Counted from the first letter of the stretch, positions 51,844 to 61,328 are shown. The stretch is 61,599 bases of DNA from a bacterium (GCA_029555085.1 JAKPTO010000052.1:1-61599); one strand, 5' to 3'. Notes: generated by a model from the letters alone, not told the origin. A program made the numbers and translations.

Positions 51844-52598
51844 TGAAAAATTATAATATAAAACTTGAAAATTTCGAGGGGCCACTTGATTTATTACTCT
51901 CACTAATAAATGAGAGTAAACTAGATATAAGCGAAATTTCCCTTGCAAAAATTACAGATCAATATTTGCATTATATAAAAGACAATGAATCTCTTGAAAT
52001 TGGAGAAATTGCTGATTTTTTACTAATTGCTTCAAAGTTAATTTATATAAAATCAAAATTATTATTACCGGACTTAATTAATGCTCAAGACGAGGAAGAT
52101 ACAAAAGAATTAGAAAGACAATTAAAAATTTATAAAGAATATTATGAAGCTAGAAAAATAATTGGAAAAATGATATTGAAAAAAAATTTTTCATATTCTA
52201 GAACTACAAAATTAGTAAAAATTAAAAAATCATTTATTCCACCTGAAAAATTAAAAATTGAAGAATTAGAAAAAAGATTTGAAAAATTAATATCATTTAT
52301 AAAACCAGTTATTAAAATTTCTGCAAAAACAATAAATAGAACAATAAATATAAAAGAAAAAATTGATAATATTTATAAAAAAATTAACGATTTTAGTTTT
52401 ATAAAATTTTCTGATTGTCTTAATGACAAAAAGGATAAAATAGAAATCATAGTTTCATTTCTTGCAATTTTAGAGCTTATAAAACAGAGGACAATAGTAG
52501 TAGAGCAAAATAATTTATTTGATGAAATTACAATTAATAAAATCGACTATAAATTAAGTACTAATACTTACCTAGCCACCGGCGAGGAAGAAAGCTAA
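51843..52598 (+). CDS. scpA: Segregation and condensation protein A
   Basis: A 251-residue kleisin subunit of the SMC condensin. It starts FEGPLDLLLSLINESKLDISEIS, the hallmark ScpA N-terminus, and has IADFLLIASKLIYIKSKLLLP and a C-terminal winged helix (FLAILELIKQRTIVVEQN). It bridges SMC heads with ScpB for chromosome compaction. The scpB gene starts 4 bases after its stop. smc is not in the window. Confidence 0.94.
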   Translation: MKNYNIKLENFEGPLDLLLSLINESKLDISEISLAKITDQYLHYIKDNESLEIGEIADFLLIASKLIYIKSKLLLPDLINAQDEEDTKELERQLKIYKEYYEARKIIGKMILKKNFSYSRTTKLVKIKKSFIPPEKLKIEELEKRFEKLISFIKPVIKISAKTINRTINIKEKIDNIYKKINDFSFIKFSDCLNDKKDKIEIIVSFLAILELIKQRTIVVEQNNLFDEITINKIDYKLSTNTYLATGEEES

Positions 52599-52602
52599 TA
52601 AA

Positions 52603-53148
52603 ATGGACAAAAAAACAATAATAGAAAGTTTATTACTTATCTCTGATAGGCCACTATCTATTGATTTAATTGCAAAAAAAATCGATTCAAGTAAAAAAGA
52701 AACCAAAGAATTGATAAAAGAAATTCAAGATAAATTTAATACGGAAAATAGTGGAATTCATATTGCAGAATCTTGGGGGAAAATTCAATTTACAACAAAT
52801 CCAAAATGCGAAGCAATTGTAAAAGAATTCGTAAAAGAAGAAATTAATAGCAATTTATCAGACGCATCACTTGAAACGCTTACAATAATTGCATATCGTG
52901 GACCAATTACAAGGTCTGAAATTGAACAAATAAGAGGAGTCAATTGCAGTGTCATATTAAAAAATTTAATGATAAAAGGACTCATAGAATCTGAATTTAA
53001 CAAAGAAAAAATAACCGATGAATATAATATAACAGTTGATTTTCTAAAGTATTTAGGAATTAATAATTCAAGCGAACTCCCAAATTATGAACAATTAAAT
53101 AGTAACGAGATAATAGATACAATACTAAATCAAAATCAAAACGAATAA
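52603..53148 (+). CDS. scpB: Segregation and condensation protein B
   Basis: A 181-residue protein with tandem winged helices typical of ScpB: IIESLLLISDRPLSIDLIAK in the first, and LETLTIIAYRGPITRSEIEQIRGVN (quoted in parts: LTIIAYRGPITRSEIEQIRG) in the second. It works with ScpA (upstream gene) and SMC on the nucleoid. The length is standard. Confidence 0.94.
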   Translation: MDKKTIIESLLLISDRPLSIDLIAKKIDSSKKETKELIKEIQDKFNTENSGIHIAESWGKIQFTTNPKCEAIVKEFVKEEINSNLSDASLETLTIIAYRGPITRSEIEQIRGVNCSVILKNLMIKGLIESEFNKEKITDEYNITVDFLKYLGINNSSELPNYEQLNSNEIIDTILNQNQNE

Positions 53149-53208
53149 CGAAATAATGTTAGAATATTGATAATCGAAAAAAAATTATTAAACATTTTGG
53201 AAAATAAA

Positions 53209-54126
53209 ATGCAATTTTTAATTATAATACCAATAATATTATCCATTTTAAACACAACAAGCACCAATAATGTTTTTGTATATCCTGAAATTTATAAAGA
53301 TAATAACAAAATTTTTATAAAATTTATTGATAATAAGGATCAAAATTCTTTTCCCAAAAAACTAATAAATGATTCTCTTGGAGTAAGAGTTGGCGCAAAA
53401 TCAGTTTTAGTAAAAGATTTAAATACGGATAAAATATTATTTTCAAAAAACAAAGACGAAAAAAGACAAATAGCAAGCATAACAAAATTAATGTCTGCTA
53501 TTATAATAAAGGATTTAAATGTAGATCCTGAGAAATTAGTAGAAATAACATCCAGTGATAATGTTGGAGATTTTTCAAAAACAAAAATATCTCCTGGTGA
53601 TAAAATAAAATTTAAAGATTTACTTTCAGCATCACTCGTTGTATCGTCGAATTCTGGAATGCTTTGCGCGATAAAAAATTCCGACATATCAGAAGAGGAA
53701 TTTGTAAAAAAAATGAATCAGAAAGTAGAGGAATTAAATCTAAAAAATACACATTTCGATGACGCAACTGGATTAAGCAATAAAAATGTATCAACAGCGG
53801 ATGAAATTTTAAAAATAACAAAAATAGCATTTTCATATCCAGATATAGAATTAGAAACAGCACAAAAAAAATATTCATTTACCACGGATACTGGAAAAAC
53901 CATAGAAGTTAAAAATACAAATGAATTAATTGGAAGTTATTTAGATATAAAAGCTGGAAAAACTGGTTACACAGAAGAAGCTGGGTATTGCCTTGTGTCA
54001 AAAGTAGGGTATGATAATAAGGGTCCTATTCTCGTAGTTGTTTTAGGAAGTGATTCTCATTTTGAAAGATTTTCTGATTTAAAAGATGTCTCAAGTTGGG
54101 TTTTTAATAATTATGTTTGGAAATAA
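53209..54126 (+). CDS. dacA: D-alanyl-D-alanine carboxypeptidase (S11 family)
   Basis: A 305-residue exported penicillin-binding peptidase. The start at ATG 53209 gives an N-terminal signal peptide; an in-frame TTG at 53167 would add a charged stretch before it. The three active-site motifs are SITKL (SxxK), SSNSG (SxN) and KTGYT (KTG). It trims terminal D-Ala from peptidoglycan stem peptides. It lacks the C-terminal amphipathic anchor domain of E. coli DacA, as in short S11 enzymes. It complements rodA in wall synthesis. Confidence 0.92.
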   Translation: MQFLIIIPIILSILNTTSTNNVFVYPEIYKDNNKIFIKFIDNKDQNSFPKKLINDSLGVRVGAKSVLVKDLNTDKILFSKNKDEKRQIASITKLMSAIIIKDLNVDPEKLVEITSSDNVGDFSKTKISPGDKIKFKDLLSASLVVSSNSGMLCAIKNSDISEEEFVKKMNQKVEELNLKNTHFDDATGLSNKNVSTADEILKITKIAFSYPDIELETAQKKYSFTTDTGKTIEVKNTNELIGSYLDIKAGKTGYTEEAGYCLVSKVGYDNKGPILVVVLGSDSHFERFSDLKDVSSWVFNNYVWK

Positions 54127-54193
54127 TACTATAAAAATATAATCCCGCGACAATTATAAATTAAAAATAAAATTAACAAATAAAATAAATTAT

Positions 54194-54976
54194 ATGAAAA
54201 AAATATTAATACTGAACTGGAAAATGCAATTATCTGTAAATGATTCCTGCGCTTTAGCGGAGGAAATTAATAACGAATTTGATAATTTGAATTTAGATAA
54301 AATTGAATTAGGTATTTGTCCAGATTTCTTATCAATGCATAAAATATCTAAAATCATCAAAGCGTCAAATATAAAACTTGGGTCGCAAGATGCTTTTTGG
54401 TATGAAAAGGGGGCTTATACTGGAGAAATATCCCCTGTATTTTTAAAAGAACTTGGTGTTGAATTTGTTATACTGGGTCACAGTGAAAGAAGAACGCATA
54501 TGCAAGAATCCGATATATTCATTAATAAAAAAATGAAAACCGTTTTAGAAAATAACATGGTGCCAATACTATGTGTTGGTGAAAATTTCGAAGAAAGACA
54601 AAATAATCAAAAAGATTTGGTAATAATAAATCAGGTAAAAAACGCTTTAAATAATATAGATTTAGAAAATTTAAAAAGATTAATTATTGCATACGAACCA
54701 ATATGGGTTATAGGATCTGGACAAGCAATAGAATCAAACGAAGCGCAAGAAACAAATGTAATCATCAAACAAACATTGTTAGATATATTTTACGAAAAAG
54801 GAATAGAGTTAAATGATGAAAATTTTAAAAATAAAATACAAATCCTATACGGGGGAAGTGTTGATTCAACCAATGTATCAAACTTTCTCAATGAAGAAGA
54901 TATAGATGGAGTATTGGTTGGCGGTGCTGGAGTAAAATTTGAAACATTTTGTAGTTTAACAAAAGCAATAAATTAA
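54194..54976 (+). CDS. tpiA: Triose-phosphate isomerase
   Basis: A 260-residue TIM-barrel enzyme interconverting dihydroxyacetone phosphate and glyceraldehyde-3-phosphate. The N-terminal LNWKM (catalytic Lys), HSERR (catalytic His, residues ~96-100), AYEPIWVIGSGQA (catalytic Glu, loop 6) and YGGSV (phosphate binding) are intact. It feeds GAPDH (6181) in glycolysis. Confidence 0.96.
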   Translation: MKKILILNWKMQLSVNDSCALAEEINNEFDNLNLDKIELGICPDFLSMHKISKIIKASNIKLGSQDAFWYEKGAYTGEISPVFLKELGVEFVILGHSERRTHMQESDIFINKKMKTVLENNMVPILCVGENFEERQNNQKDLVIINQVKNALNNIDLENLKRLIIAYEPIWVIGSGQAIESNEAQETNVIIKQTLLDIFYEKGIELNDENFKNKIQILYGGSVDSTNVSNFLNEEDIDGVLVGGAGVKFETFCSLTKAIN

Positions 54977-55021
54977 TATTTAATAAAATAATTCGTTTTT
55001 GAAAACGAATATAATAAAAAT

Positions 55022-55906
55022 ATGATTATAAACATAATATTAACAATACTTGTTGTTATTAGCATAGGAATTATTGGGTCCATAATTATAAAAAAACTCC
55101 CACAAATAAAAAGAGTCGATGTCACAACAATAGATTCATATAGGGAAAATCAGATAAAAAATAAAATTCTAGAAAAAAAATTACGCAGAGATATAAGCTC
55201 TTTCAAGAAGTCCGTAAATTCAAAACTAAAACCAATACTTTCTAATCTTGGAAATTGGTTAAAAAAAATTAAAGCAAGAATTTTAAGAATTGAAAAAAAA
55301 TATAGAGAAAAATTGGCAAGAGTGCATTTTGACGATAAAATAAACTCTGAAGTAAAAGTTAATAAACATTTAGAAAATGCTGAAAATTTCATTAAAGAAA
55401 AAGATTGGATAAATTCAGAAAATGAATACATAGAAGCTCTAAAAATTGATATTCATAATATTAATATATATATAAAATTAGGCGATCTTTATCACCTAAA
55501 AAAGGATTATGAAAAAGCAAAAGAAACATACGAATATGCAATAAAATTACAAGAAAATGATTATATTTATAATAAACTAGGAGATATTTCAACAGAAATG
55601 GGTGATTTAAACAATGCGGCAATAAGCTATTCAAAATCAATATCAATGACAGCAAACAATCCAATATATTACTTTAATTTAGCAAAAATCAACCTAAAAT
55701 TAGAACAATACGAAGATTGTTTAAATAATATCAATAGATCTTTAAACCTAGAACCCGAAAACCCTAAATTTCTTGACTTTCTACTTAATTTAAGTATAAT
55801 TATGAAAGATAAAAATTTAGCTGAGAAAACAATAACTAAACTAATAGAAGTTAATCCGGAAAACAACAATATTCCAGAATATAGAGATAAGATAAATAAA
55901 ATGTAA
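55022..55906 (+). CDS. Membrane-anchored TPR protein
   Basis: A 294-residue protein with one N-terminal transmembrane helix (residues ~2-22). A basic linker (residues ~38-105) follows, then four to five tetratricopeptide repeats (residues ~117-290; e.g. IYIKLGDLYHLKKDYEKAKE, YNKLGDISTEMGDLNNAAIS). TPRs form protein-binding superhelices, so this is a scaffold, probably on the cytoplasmic face. The partner is unknown. It is the last protein gene before the tRNA cluster. Confidence 0.82.
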   Translation: MIINIILTILVVISIGIIGSIIIKKLPQIKRVDVTTIDSYRENQIKNKILEKKLRRDISSFKKSVNSKLKPILSNLGNWLKKIKARILRIEKKYREKLARVHFDDKINSEVKVNKHLENAENFIKEKDWINSENEYIEALKIDIHNINIYIKLGDLYHLKKDYEKAKETYEYAIKLQENDYIYNKLGDISTEMGDLNNAAISYSKSISMTANNPIYYFNLAKINLKLEQYEDCLNNINRSLNLEPENPKFLDFLLNLSIIMKDKNLAEKTITKLIEVNPENNNIPEYRDKINKM

Positions 55907-55920
55907 ACTTGGAGTTATAA

Positions 55921-55996
55921 GCCGTTGTAACTCAGTTGGTAGAGTAACTCCATGGTAAGGAGTAAGTCCGCGGTTCGAGCCCGCGCAACGGCTCCA
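55921..55996 (+). tRNA. tRNA-Thr (GGT anticodon)
   Basis: A 76-base cloverleaf: acceptor gccgttg / caacggc, D-stem actc / gagt, anticodon loop atggtaa with anticodon GGT, T-loop ggttcgagcc, encoded CCA. Discriminator base T73, so the 3' end is UCCA, complementary to the UGGA of the thrS T-box. GGT reads ACC (and ACU) codons. Confidence 0.95.
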
Positions 55997-56003
55997 TTAA
56001 AGT

Positions 56004-56089
56004 GGGTAGATAGCGAAGTGGTCAAACGCGACAGACTGTAAATCTGTTGACATATGTCTTCGTAGGTTCGAATCCTGCTCTACCCACCA
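56004..56089 (+). tRNA. tRNA-Tyr (GTA anticodon)
   Basis: An 86-base class II tRNA with a long variable arm. Acceptor gggtaga / tctaccc, anticodon loop ctgtaaa with anticodon GTA, discriminator A, encoded CCA. Confidence 0.95.
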
Positions 56090-56123
56090 TATTTAATTTA
56101 ATATATTTAAAAAATTAATATTT

Positions 56124-56199
56124 GCCACCCTAGCTCAGTTGGTAGAGCAACAGTTTTGTAAACTGTGGGTCGTCGGTTCGAGTCCGACGGGTGGCTCCA
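56124..56199 (+). tRNA. tRNA-Thr (TGT anticodon)
   Basis: A 76-base cloverleaf with acceptor gccaccc / gggtggc, anticodon loop tttgtaa with anticodon TGT, discriminator T and encoded CCA. It reads ACA and probably other ACN codons. It again ends in UCCA, as the thrS T-box requires. Confidence 0.95.
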
Positions 56200-56274
56200 C
56201 TAAACAATATCTAAAAATTAAACAACTTAACAAATTAACCGAAATTCTTAATTCATAATTAAATAATTAAAAAT

Positions 56275-56430
56275 ATGTCACAAGATAATTTGATAAAAAT
56301 GGAATGTAGTGAATGTCATAGAATAAACTATCATACATATAAAAATAAAAAGATTTTAAAGAATAAAATTGAATTAAAAAAGCACTGCAAATGGTGTAAA
56401 AAACATACTCCGCACAAAGAAACAAAGTAG
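56275..56430 (+). CDS. rpmG: 50S ribosomal protein bL33
   Basis: A 51-residue zinc-ribbon ribosomal protein: MECSECHRINYHTYKNKK and LKKHCKWCKKHTPHKETK. Two CxxC pairs (Cys11, Cys14, Cys39, Cys42 approximately) bind zinc, and the HTPHKETK end is typical of bL33. It lies between tRNA-Thr(TGT) and tRNA-Trp, a classic bL33-tRNA-Trp linkage. It is followed by a strong terminator. Confidence 0.9.
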   Translation: MSQDNLIKMECSECHRINYHTYKNKKILKNKIELKKHCKWCKKHTPHKETK

Positions 56431-56450
56431 TTCTTTAATTTTTTACATAA

Positions 56451-56490
56451 AAATTCTTTGAATTATTTTGTTCAAAGAATTTATTTTTAT
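56451..56490 (+). terminator. Terminator after rpmG
   Basis: A 12-bp perfect stem (56451-56462 with 56471-56482; aaattctttgaa / ttcaaagaattt) has an 8-base loop and a T-rich tail. It separates rpmG from tRNA-Trp. Confidence 0.85.
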
Positions 56491-56564
56491 GGGGGCGTCG
56501 TTCAGTGGTAGGACATCGGTCTCCAAAACCGAGGACGTGAGTTCGATTCTTACCGCCCCTGCCA
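56491..56564 (+). tRNA. tRNA-Trp (CCA anticodon)
   Basis: A 74-base cloverleaf with acceptor gggggcg / cgcccct (a terminal G-U pair), anticodon loop ctccaaa with anticodon CCA, discriminator G and encoded CCA. UGA is therefore not expected to be read as Trp. Confidence 0.94.
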
Positions 56565-56566
56565 TG

Positions 56567-56594
56567 AAAAAGCCGATATTTATGGGCTTTTTTT
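56567..56594 (+). terminator. Terminator after tRNA-Trp
   Basis: aaaaagcc (56567-56574) pairs with ggcttttt (56585-56592), with a 10-base loop and a T-run, directly after the tRNA-Trp 3' end. Confidence 0.88.
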
Positions 56595-56690
56595 GTTGAA
56601 AAAAAATACGATTAGAATTAAAATGTTTTACTTCTTGATTTTTAAATCCAATAATGAGAAAATAAATACATAATTATTAATTAAAAAAAC

Positions 56691-57530
56691 ATGGAAAAAG
56701 AAAAATTTTCAGAAGAATTTTCAGGAGACATTGTAAGGCACAGTAAAGCGTCTTATAAAGCATACATAAGGGATCTTACTGGAGAAAATCCCGCAATACC
56801 ATTTGACAAAAATAATCAGGAATTAAATGACTTAACAGAAAAAGGGAAAGAGCTTGCAGAAAATTCAGCGAGAGAATATTTTGCAAATTTAAATCCAGCA
56901 GAAGATAAATTATTTTTTGCTTCTAGTAACGAGGTAAGAGCAATTGAAACTGCGGAAATATATAGAAAGATTGCCAAAGAGATGGGTTTTGAGATAATAC
57001 ATCCAGAACATTCTAGAAGTAAAATTTCAGACGAAATTGCAGATGGCGATATAAGGGTTCTAGACGCACTATCTTTAAATTCTGACAACCTTTTATTGGA
57101 TGCTATTTTTCAACCTGCTTCAACAAAAAAATATATTAATTTATCCAATGTTCCACAAGATCTTAGAGAAAAATTTGAAAAAGCGTCATCCATAGTAGAT
57201 GAAGATGATCAAGGAAATTGGGGAAATAATTTTTATAAACACGTTGATAGGGTGAAAGAAATCTTTCCAGAAATTAAAAATGTCCAACAAGAATATGAAA
57301 ATAAATTTAGATATTTGTTAAAACATTTTAATACTGGCAAAGAAAGGGCGGGTGACTCTGGTGTTACTGGCAATATAAAAGTATTGGGATTTGGTCACGA
57401 AAATTATCTTTTGTATGCAATTAGAAATATATTTCAAGAAGAGGGAATCAATAATTGCGAAGTGCTCCATATAACAACAGACAGTGATGGTATTACTGGA
57501 AAATTTCGCAACAAAGAGGCTAAACTATAA
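56691..57530 (+). CDS. Histidine phosphatase-superfamily protein
   Basis: A 279-residue protein of the phosphoglycerate-mutase-like histidine phosphatase superfamily. The phospho-acceptor motif reads VRHSKAS (Arg16, His17; usually RHG). FFASSNEVRAIETAEIY contains the second arginine. LGFGHENYL near residues 240-248 carries the C-terminal catalytic histidine. The substrate is unknown; the middle ~100 residues are an insertion relative to minimal members. It lies 3 bases before the phosphohistidine-swivelling-domain gene. Confidence 0.78.
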   Translation: MEKEKFSEEFSGDIVRHSKASYKAYIRDLTGENPAIPFDKNNQELNDLTEKGKELAENSAREYFANLNPAEDKLFFASSNEVRAIETAEIYRKIAKEMGFEIIHPEHSRSKISDEIADGDIRVLDALSLNSDNLLLDAIFQPASTKKYINLSNVPQDLREKFEKASSIVDEDDQGNWGNNFYKHVDRVKEIFPEIKNVQQEYENKFRYLLKHFNTGKERAGDSGVTGNIKVLGFGHENYLLYAIRNIFQEEGINNCEVLHITTDSDGITGKFRNKEAKL

Positions 57531-57533
57531 AAA

Positions 57534-59036
57534 ATGAAACAATTAAAATTCCAGAAAACATGGGAAGCTCACGCAATGGGTGCACTGTGGGGAGAGATGG
57601 TTGCAAAAAATTTTTCTTTGAAAAATCCATATAGAAATATTGCTGGTCTTAAAGAGAAGAATGTATTATTTTACTTTGATAAGGATTTAGGGACTCAATT
57701 CTATAATAGATTAGATGAGTTAAAAAATTCATCAATTTTTGGCTATAAAAAATTTTCAGATAAAAAAAACTTTTCTAGATACTTGAATTTGTCAAAAAAA
57801 TCTATAGTTAATTGTGATAAATTATACATTAATTTTTTGAATTCTGATTGGCAAAAGTGGGATGATGTAAAATTATGGAAAGAATTCAAAAAACATGTTT
57901 ATGCTTTTAACTATATTTATACTTTTTATCATGCTTGTCAGCCACAATATTTTGAAAAAATTGAGGACACAATAAATAAATATTTGGAAAAAAATTTTGA
58001 ACAGAATAAAATTTTAAAAATATATAATATCTTAACAACACCCGATAATTTTAACTGTATAAGAATTGAGGAATTTGAATGGTTAAGTATAGTTAAATCT
58101 ATTAAAAATTTAAAAAGTTATAAATTATCCAAAGAAGATTTTTTAAATAAGAAAAAAATAAAAAATCATATTAATAAATATATTGCCCTAGGAACTGTTG
58201 AGGCTAATACTCCGTGGGACTATAAATTTTACTGGAAACGTTTTAATAAAGATTTTAAAAAAAATTTAAATAAAAAAATTCAAAAAATAAAAAATACTAA
58301 AAAAATAGCATTTCAAAATAAATTAAAAATACTAAAAAAATACAATATCGATAAAAAAATAATTGATTTATCAAATAAAGTTTCTGCAATTGGGATATTG
58401 CGTTTAGATATGAGATTTGGTTGGACAAAATTAGGGTATACAACACAACTTATGTTTACTGAACTCGGTAAAAGAAAAATTCATGAATTAATAAATGAAA
58501 ATACTATTTGGGATATTAAATTTGATGAATTAGATAAACTTATATTAAAGAAAAATTTTAAATTAACAAAGAGGGAGATTTTAAATAGAAAAAATGCTTT
58601 TTTATATAATGTTCAAAATGGTAAAATAAATTTTTATGAAGGCATTGCAGCAAAAAAAATTAAAAATAAATTAATTCTAAATGAAAATTATAATTTAAAA
58701 GAATTTAAAGGTTCCATAGCCTGTGTTGGTAGGGTTATTGGAAGAGTAATAAAGTTTAGTTGGACAGAACCCAATCTTATAAAAAAAATGGAGCGCATGA
58801 AAAAGGGAGATATATTAGTTGCTGGCCAGACAAGACCAACGCTTATGACAGCCATTCATAAGGCCGGAGCAATAGTTACCGATGAGGGTGGAATTATATC
58901 TCACGCGGCAATAATATCTAGGGAATTAAAAAAACCCTGCATAATAGGGACTAAAATAGCTACAAAAATATTAAAAGATGGAGATTTGGTGGAGGTTGAT
59001 GCAAACAATGGAATTGTTAAAATATTAAAAGACTAA
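57534..59036 (+). CDS. PEP-utilising-enzyme mobile (phosphohistidine swivelling) domain protein
   Basis: A 500-residue protein. Residues ~395-498 form the swivelling domain of PEP synthase / PPDK-type enzymes: CVGRVIGRVI, ILVAGQTRPTLMTAI, then TDEGGIISHAAIISREL with phospho-acceptor His457, then KPCIIGT. The N-terminal ~390 residues are lysine- and aromatic-rich and contain no recognisable ATP-grasp or PEP-binding barrel. It is therefore not a complete PEP synthase. It may be phosphorylated by another enzyme or form an unusual dikinase-like partner of the adjacent histidine phosphatase. Confidence 0.75.
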   Translation: MKQLKFQKTWEAHAMGALWGEMVAKNFSLKNPYRNIAGLKEKNVLFYFDKDLGTQFYNRLDELKNSSIFGYKKFSDKKNFSRYLNLSKKSIVNCDKLYINFLNSDWQKWDDVKLWKEFKKHVYAFNYIYTFYHACQPQYFEKIEDTINKYLEKNFEQNKILKIYNILTTPDNFNCIRIEEFEWLSIVKSIKNLKSYKLSKEDFLNKKKIKNHINKYIALGTVEANTPWDYKFYWKRFNKDFKKNLNKKIQKIKNTKKIAFQNKLKILKKYNIDKKIIDLSNKVSAIGILRLDMRFGWTKLGYTTQLMFTELGKRKIHELINENTIWDIKFDELDKLILKKNFKLTKREILNRKNAFLYNVQNGKINFYEGIAAKKIKNKLILNENYNLKEFKGSIACVGRVIGRVIKFSWTEPNLIKKMERMKKGDILVAGQTRPTLMTAIHKAGAIVTDEGGIISHAAIISRELKKPCIIGTKIATKILKDGDLVEVDANNGIVKILKD

Positions 59037-59205
59037 TTATATATTCACAAAAAATTTAAAGATGCGCTAATGTTGCTCCGAATTTGAGCGAGCTTATATT
59101 ATAGAAAAAAGTATAGATAATTTTGATAATGATTTAGAAGAATATTTAGAGGCAAAGTCTCAATAATAATTTATAAAGACTATTCCACATTTCTCAAAAA
59201 ATTAC
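59037..59205 (+). other. Non-coding gap with a possible antitoxin-like gene remnant
   Basis: No intact gene spans 59037-59336. Between 59087 and 59166 a short open stretch encodes ERAYIIEKSIDNFDNDLEEY ... EAKSQ before TAA. It resembles the C-terminal helix of small RelB/CopG-type antitoxins, without a start or N-terminal half. It could be chance. A promoter for carbamate kinase follows. Confidence 0.3.
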
Positions 59206-59233
59206 TTGAAAAATTTATTTTAGACTGTATACT
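59206..59233 (+). promoter_or_regulatory. Promoter of the carbamate kinase / OTC pair
   Basis: TTGAAA (59206-59211), a 16-base spacer and TATACT (59228-59233). The ATG of carbamate kinase lies about 100 bases downstream. Confidence 0.6.
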
Positions 59234-59336
59234 ATAAATATAGTAAATTAAAAATTATATTTAAAATTTAATGATTGTGAGGTGTGTTAAGGGCTATAAT
59301 AAAATACACTTCTCAATTCAAAATCAATTAACTATT

Positions 59337-60281
59337 ATGAAAAAATTAGCAGTTGTTGCTTTTGGTGGAAACGCTTTACTAAGAGCAGGAGAAAAAGGAA
59401 CCATCGAAGAACAAGAAACAAATGTTTACCAAACATGTGAGGGTTTATTGGGATTAATAAAACAAGATTATGATATTGTCATTGGACATGGTAATGGTCC
59501 ACAAATTGGAAACATACTTTTACAAGTAAATGCAGGAGAGAAACTATATGGCATTCCTGAAATGCCTATGGATATTTGCGGAGCATATTCACAGGGCTTT
59601 ATAGGATATATTATCGAGCAACAGCTTAAAAATTTATTGAATAAACATAAATTGAATCGAAATATTGTTTCAGTTATAACACAAGTGGTAGTTGATAAGA
59701 ACGACAAGGCATTTCAAAACCCCACCAAACCAGTTGGACCGTATTATTCCGAAGAAGAAATGCAAATGTTAAAAGTAAAAAATCCAACGCATGCCTTTGC
59801 AGAAGATCCAAAAGGCAAAGGATGGAGAAGGGTAGTAGCCTCTCCACAACCATTGGAAATTAATAATACCAATGTTATAGAAGAATTAGCTAGAAAAGGT
59901 CATATAGTTATTACGGTTGGCGGAGGGGGAATTCCTGTTTTTTATGTAACAAACCATACTCTACAAGGAATAGATGCTGTTATTGATAAAGATTTAGCGT
60001 CTTCTTTATTGGCAGTTAAAATTAAAGCAGATGAGTTTTATATCTTAACAGATGTTCCTAATGTATTTATCAATTTTCGCAAACCTGATGAAAAAGCCCT
60101 GGATGTCATAACAGTAGCTGAAGCTAAATCATACCTCCAACAAGGCCAATTTACTGAAGGATCTATGGCGCCTAAAATTCGTGCTGCTCTTCATTTTGTA
60201 GAGAATGGTGGAAAGGAGTGTATAATTACTGAAGCCGGACAATTGTCTAATCCTGATTGTGGTACGCGTATCATAGCTTAA
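59337..60281 (+). CDS. arcC: Carbamate kinase
   Basis: A 314-residue amino-acid-kinase-fold enzyme making ATP and carbamate (hence NH3 and CO2) from carbamoyl phosphate. Start ATG 59337; the upstream frame from 59271 adds nothing conserved. Motifs: VVAFGGNALLRAGEKGT, GHGNGPQIGN, VVASPQP and GIDAVIDKDLASSLLA. The length is normal. Together with ornithine carbamoyltransferase downstream it forms the energy-yielding half of the arginine deiminase pathway. Its base composition and codon choice are less AT-rich than the neighbours, suggesting acquisition. Confidence 0.95.
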   Translation: MKKLAVVAFGGNALLRAGEKGTIEEQETNVYQTCEGLLGLIKQDYDIVIGHGNGPQIGNILLQVNAGEKLYGIPEMPMDICGAYSQGFIGYIIEQQLKNLLNKHKLNRNIVSVITQVVVDKNDKAFQNPTKPVGPYYSEEEMQMLKVKNPTHAFAEDPKGKGWRRVVASPQPLEINNTNVIEELARKGHIVITVGGGGIPVFYVTNHTLQGIDAVIDKDLASSLLAVKIKADEFYILTDVPNVFINFRKPDEKALDVITVAEAKSYLQQGQFTEGSMAPKIRAALHFVENGGKECIITEAGQLSNPDCGTRIIA

Positions 60282-60326
60282 AACAATATCTAAATACAAT
60301 ATAATTAATAATTAAAAATAAATTTT

Positions 60327-61328
60327 ATGGCTTTTAATTTACGAAACAAAAACTTTCTTAAACTATTAGATTTCAACACCAAAGAAATACAATTCTTACT
60401 GGACTTAGCATCTGATTTAAAAAAGGCAAAATATGCAGGTACAGAGCAACCAAGATTAAAAGGAAAAAATATAGTATTGTTGTTTGAAAAAGATTCTACG
60501 CGCACCCGCTGTGCTTTCGAGGTAGCTGCCTTGGATCAAGGAGCACATGTCACATATTTAGGTCCATCTGGCTCGCAAATGGGGAAAAAAGAGTCAATGA
60601 AAGACACTGCCAGAGTATTGGGTAGATTATACGATGGAATAGAATATCGTGGATATTCGCAAGAAATAGTAGAAGCACTTGGTGCTTATGCAGGTGTACC
60701 TGTATGGAATGGACTAACAACCGAATTTCACCCCACTCAAATACTTGCCGATTTTTTAACAATGACAGAGCATTGTAATAAACCTCTGAATAAAATTTCT
60801 TTCTGTTATTTAGGTGATGCTCGTAACAATATGGGGAATTCATTAATGGTAGGTGCTGCTAAAATGGGAATGGATTTCAGAGCTGCAGCTCCTAAGGCCT
60901 GTCAACCAGATGAAAAATTGGTAGCTACTTGCAAACAAATAGCTAGAGAAACCAGCGCTAAAATAACTATTACTGACAATATTGAAAAAGCAGTTAAAGA
61001 TGTGGATTTCTTATATACAGATGTATGGGTATCCATGGGAGAACCAGCAGAAGTATGGGCAGAAAGAATTAAGTTATTAAAACCCTACCAGGTAAATATG
61101 AATGTGGTTAAAAAAACAGCCAATCCCAATGTTAAATTCCTACATTGTTTACCAGCATTTCACAATAGAGAAACAACTATTGGAGAAGAAATTTTTCAAA
61201 AATATGGTTTAGAATCCATGGAAGTTACAGAGGATGTTTTTGAATCACCTATGTCAATTGTCTTTGATGAAGCTGAAAACCGTTTACATACTATCAAAGC
61301 AGTGATGGTAGCCACACTAGGACAATAA
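60327..61328 (+). CDS. arcB: Ornithine carbamoyltransferase (catabolic type likely)
   Basis: A 333-residue enzyme interconverting citrulline plus phosphate with ornithine plus carbamoyl phosphate. The carbamoyl-phosphate motif [13 protein letters not shown] is near residues 53-65, followed by [18 protein letters not shown] and the ornithine motif HCLPAFH. All catalytic residues are intact. The position 45 bases after carbamate kinase supports the catabolic (ArcB) role, but ArgF cannot be excluded. arcA (deiminase) is not in the window. GC content is visibly above the surrounding genes. Confidence 0.93.
   Translation: MAFNLRNKNFLKLLDFNTKEIQFLLDLASDLKKAKYAGTEQPRLKGKNIVLLFEKDSTRTRCAFEVAALDQGAHVTYLGPSGSQMGKKESMKDTARVLGRLYDGIEYRGYSQEIVEALGAYAGVPVWNGLTTEFHPTQILADFLTMTEHCNKPLNKISFCYLGDARNNMGNSLMVGAAKMGMDFRAAAPKACQPDEKLVATCKQIARETSAKITITDNIEKAVKDVDFLYTDVWVSMGEPAEVWAERIKLLKPYQVNMNVVKKTANPNVKFLHCLPAFHNRETTIGEEIFQKYGLESMEVTEDVFESPMSIVFDEAENRLHTIKAVMVATLGQ

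Noticed and set aside
57534-59036. Complete PEP synthase or pyruvate phosphate dikinase
   Set aside because: Only the swivelling domain motifs are present; 500 residues is too short and no ATP-grasp or PEP-binding barrel motifs are seen.
59271-59336. Longer carbamate kinase start
   Set aside because: The extra 22 residues lie before the conserved KKLAVVAFGGNAL start and have no homology to the family.
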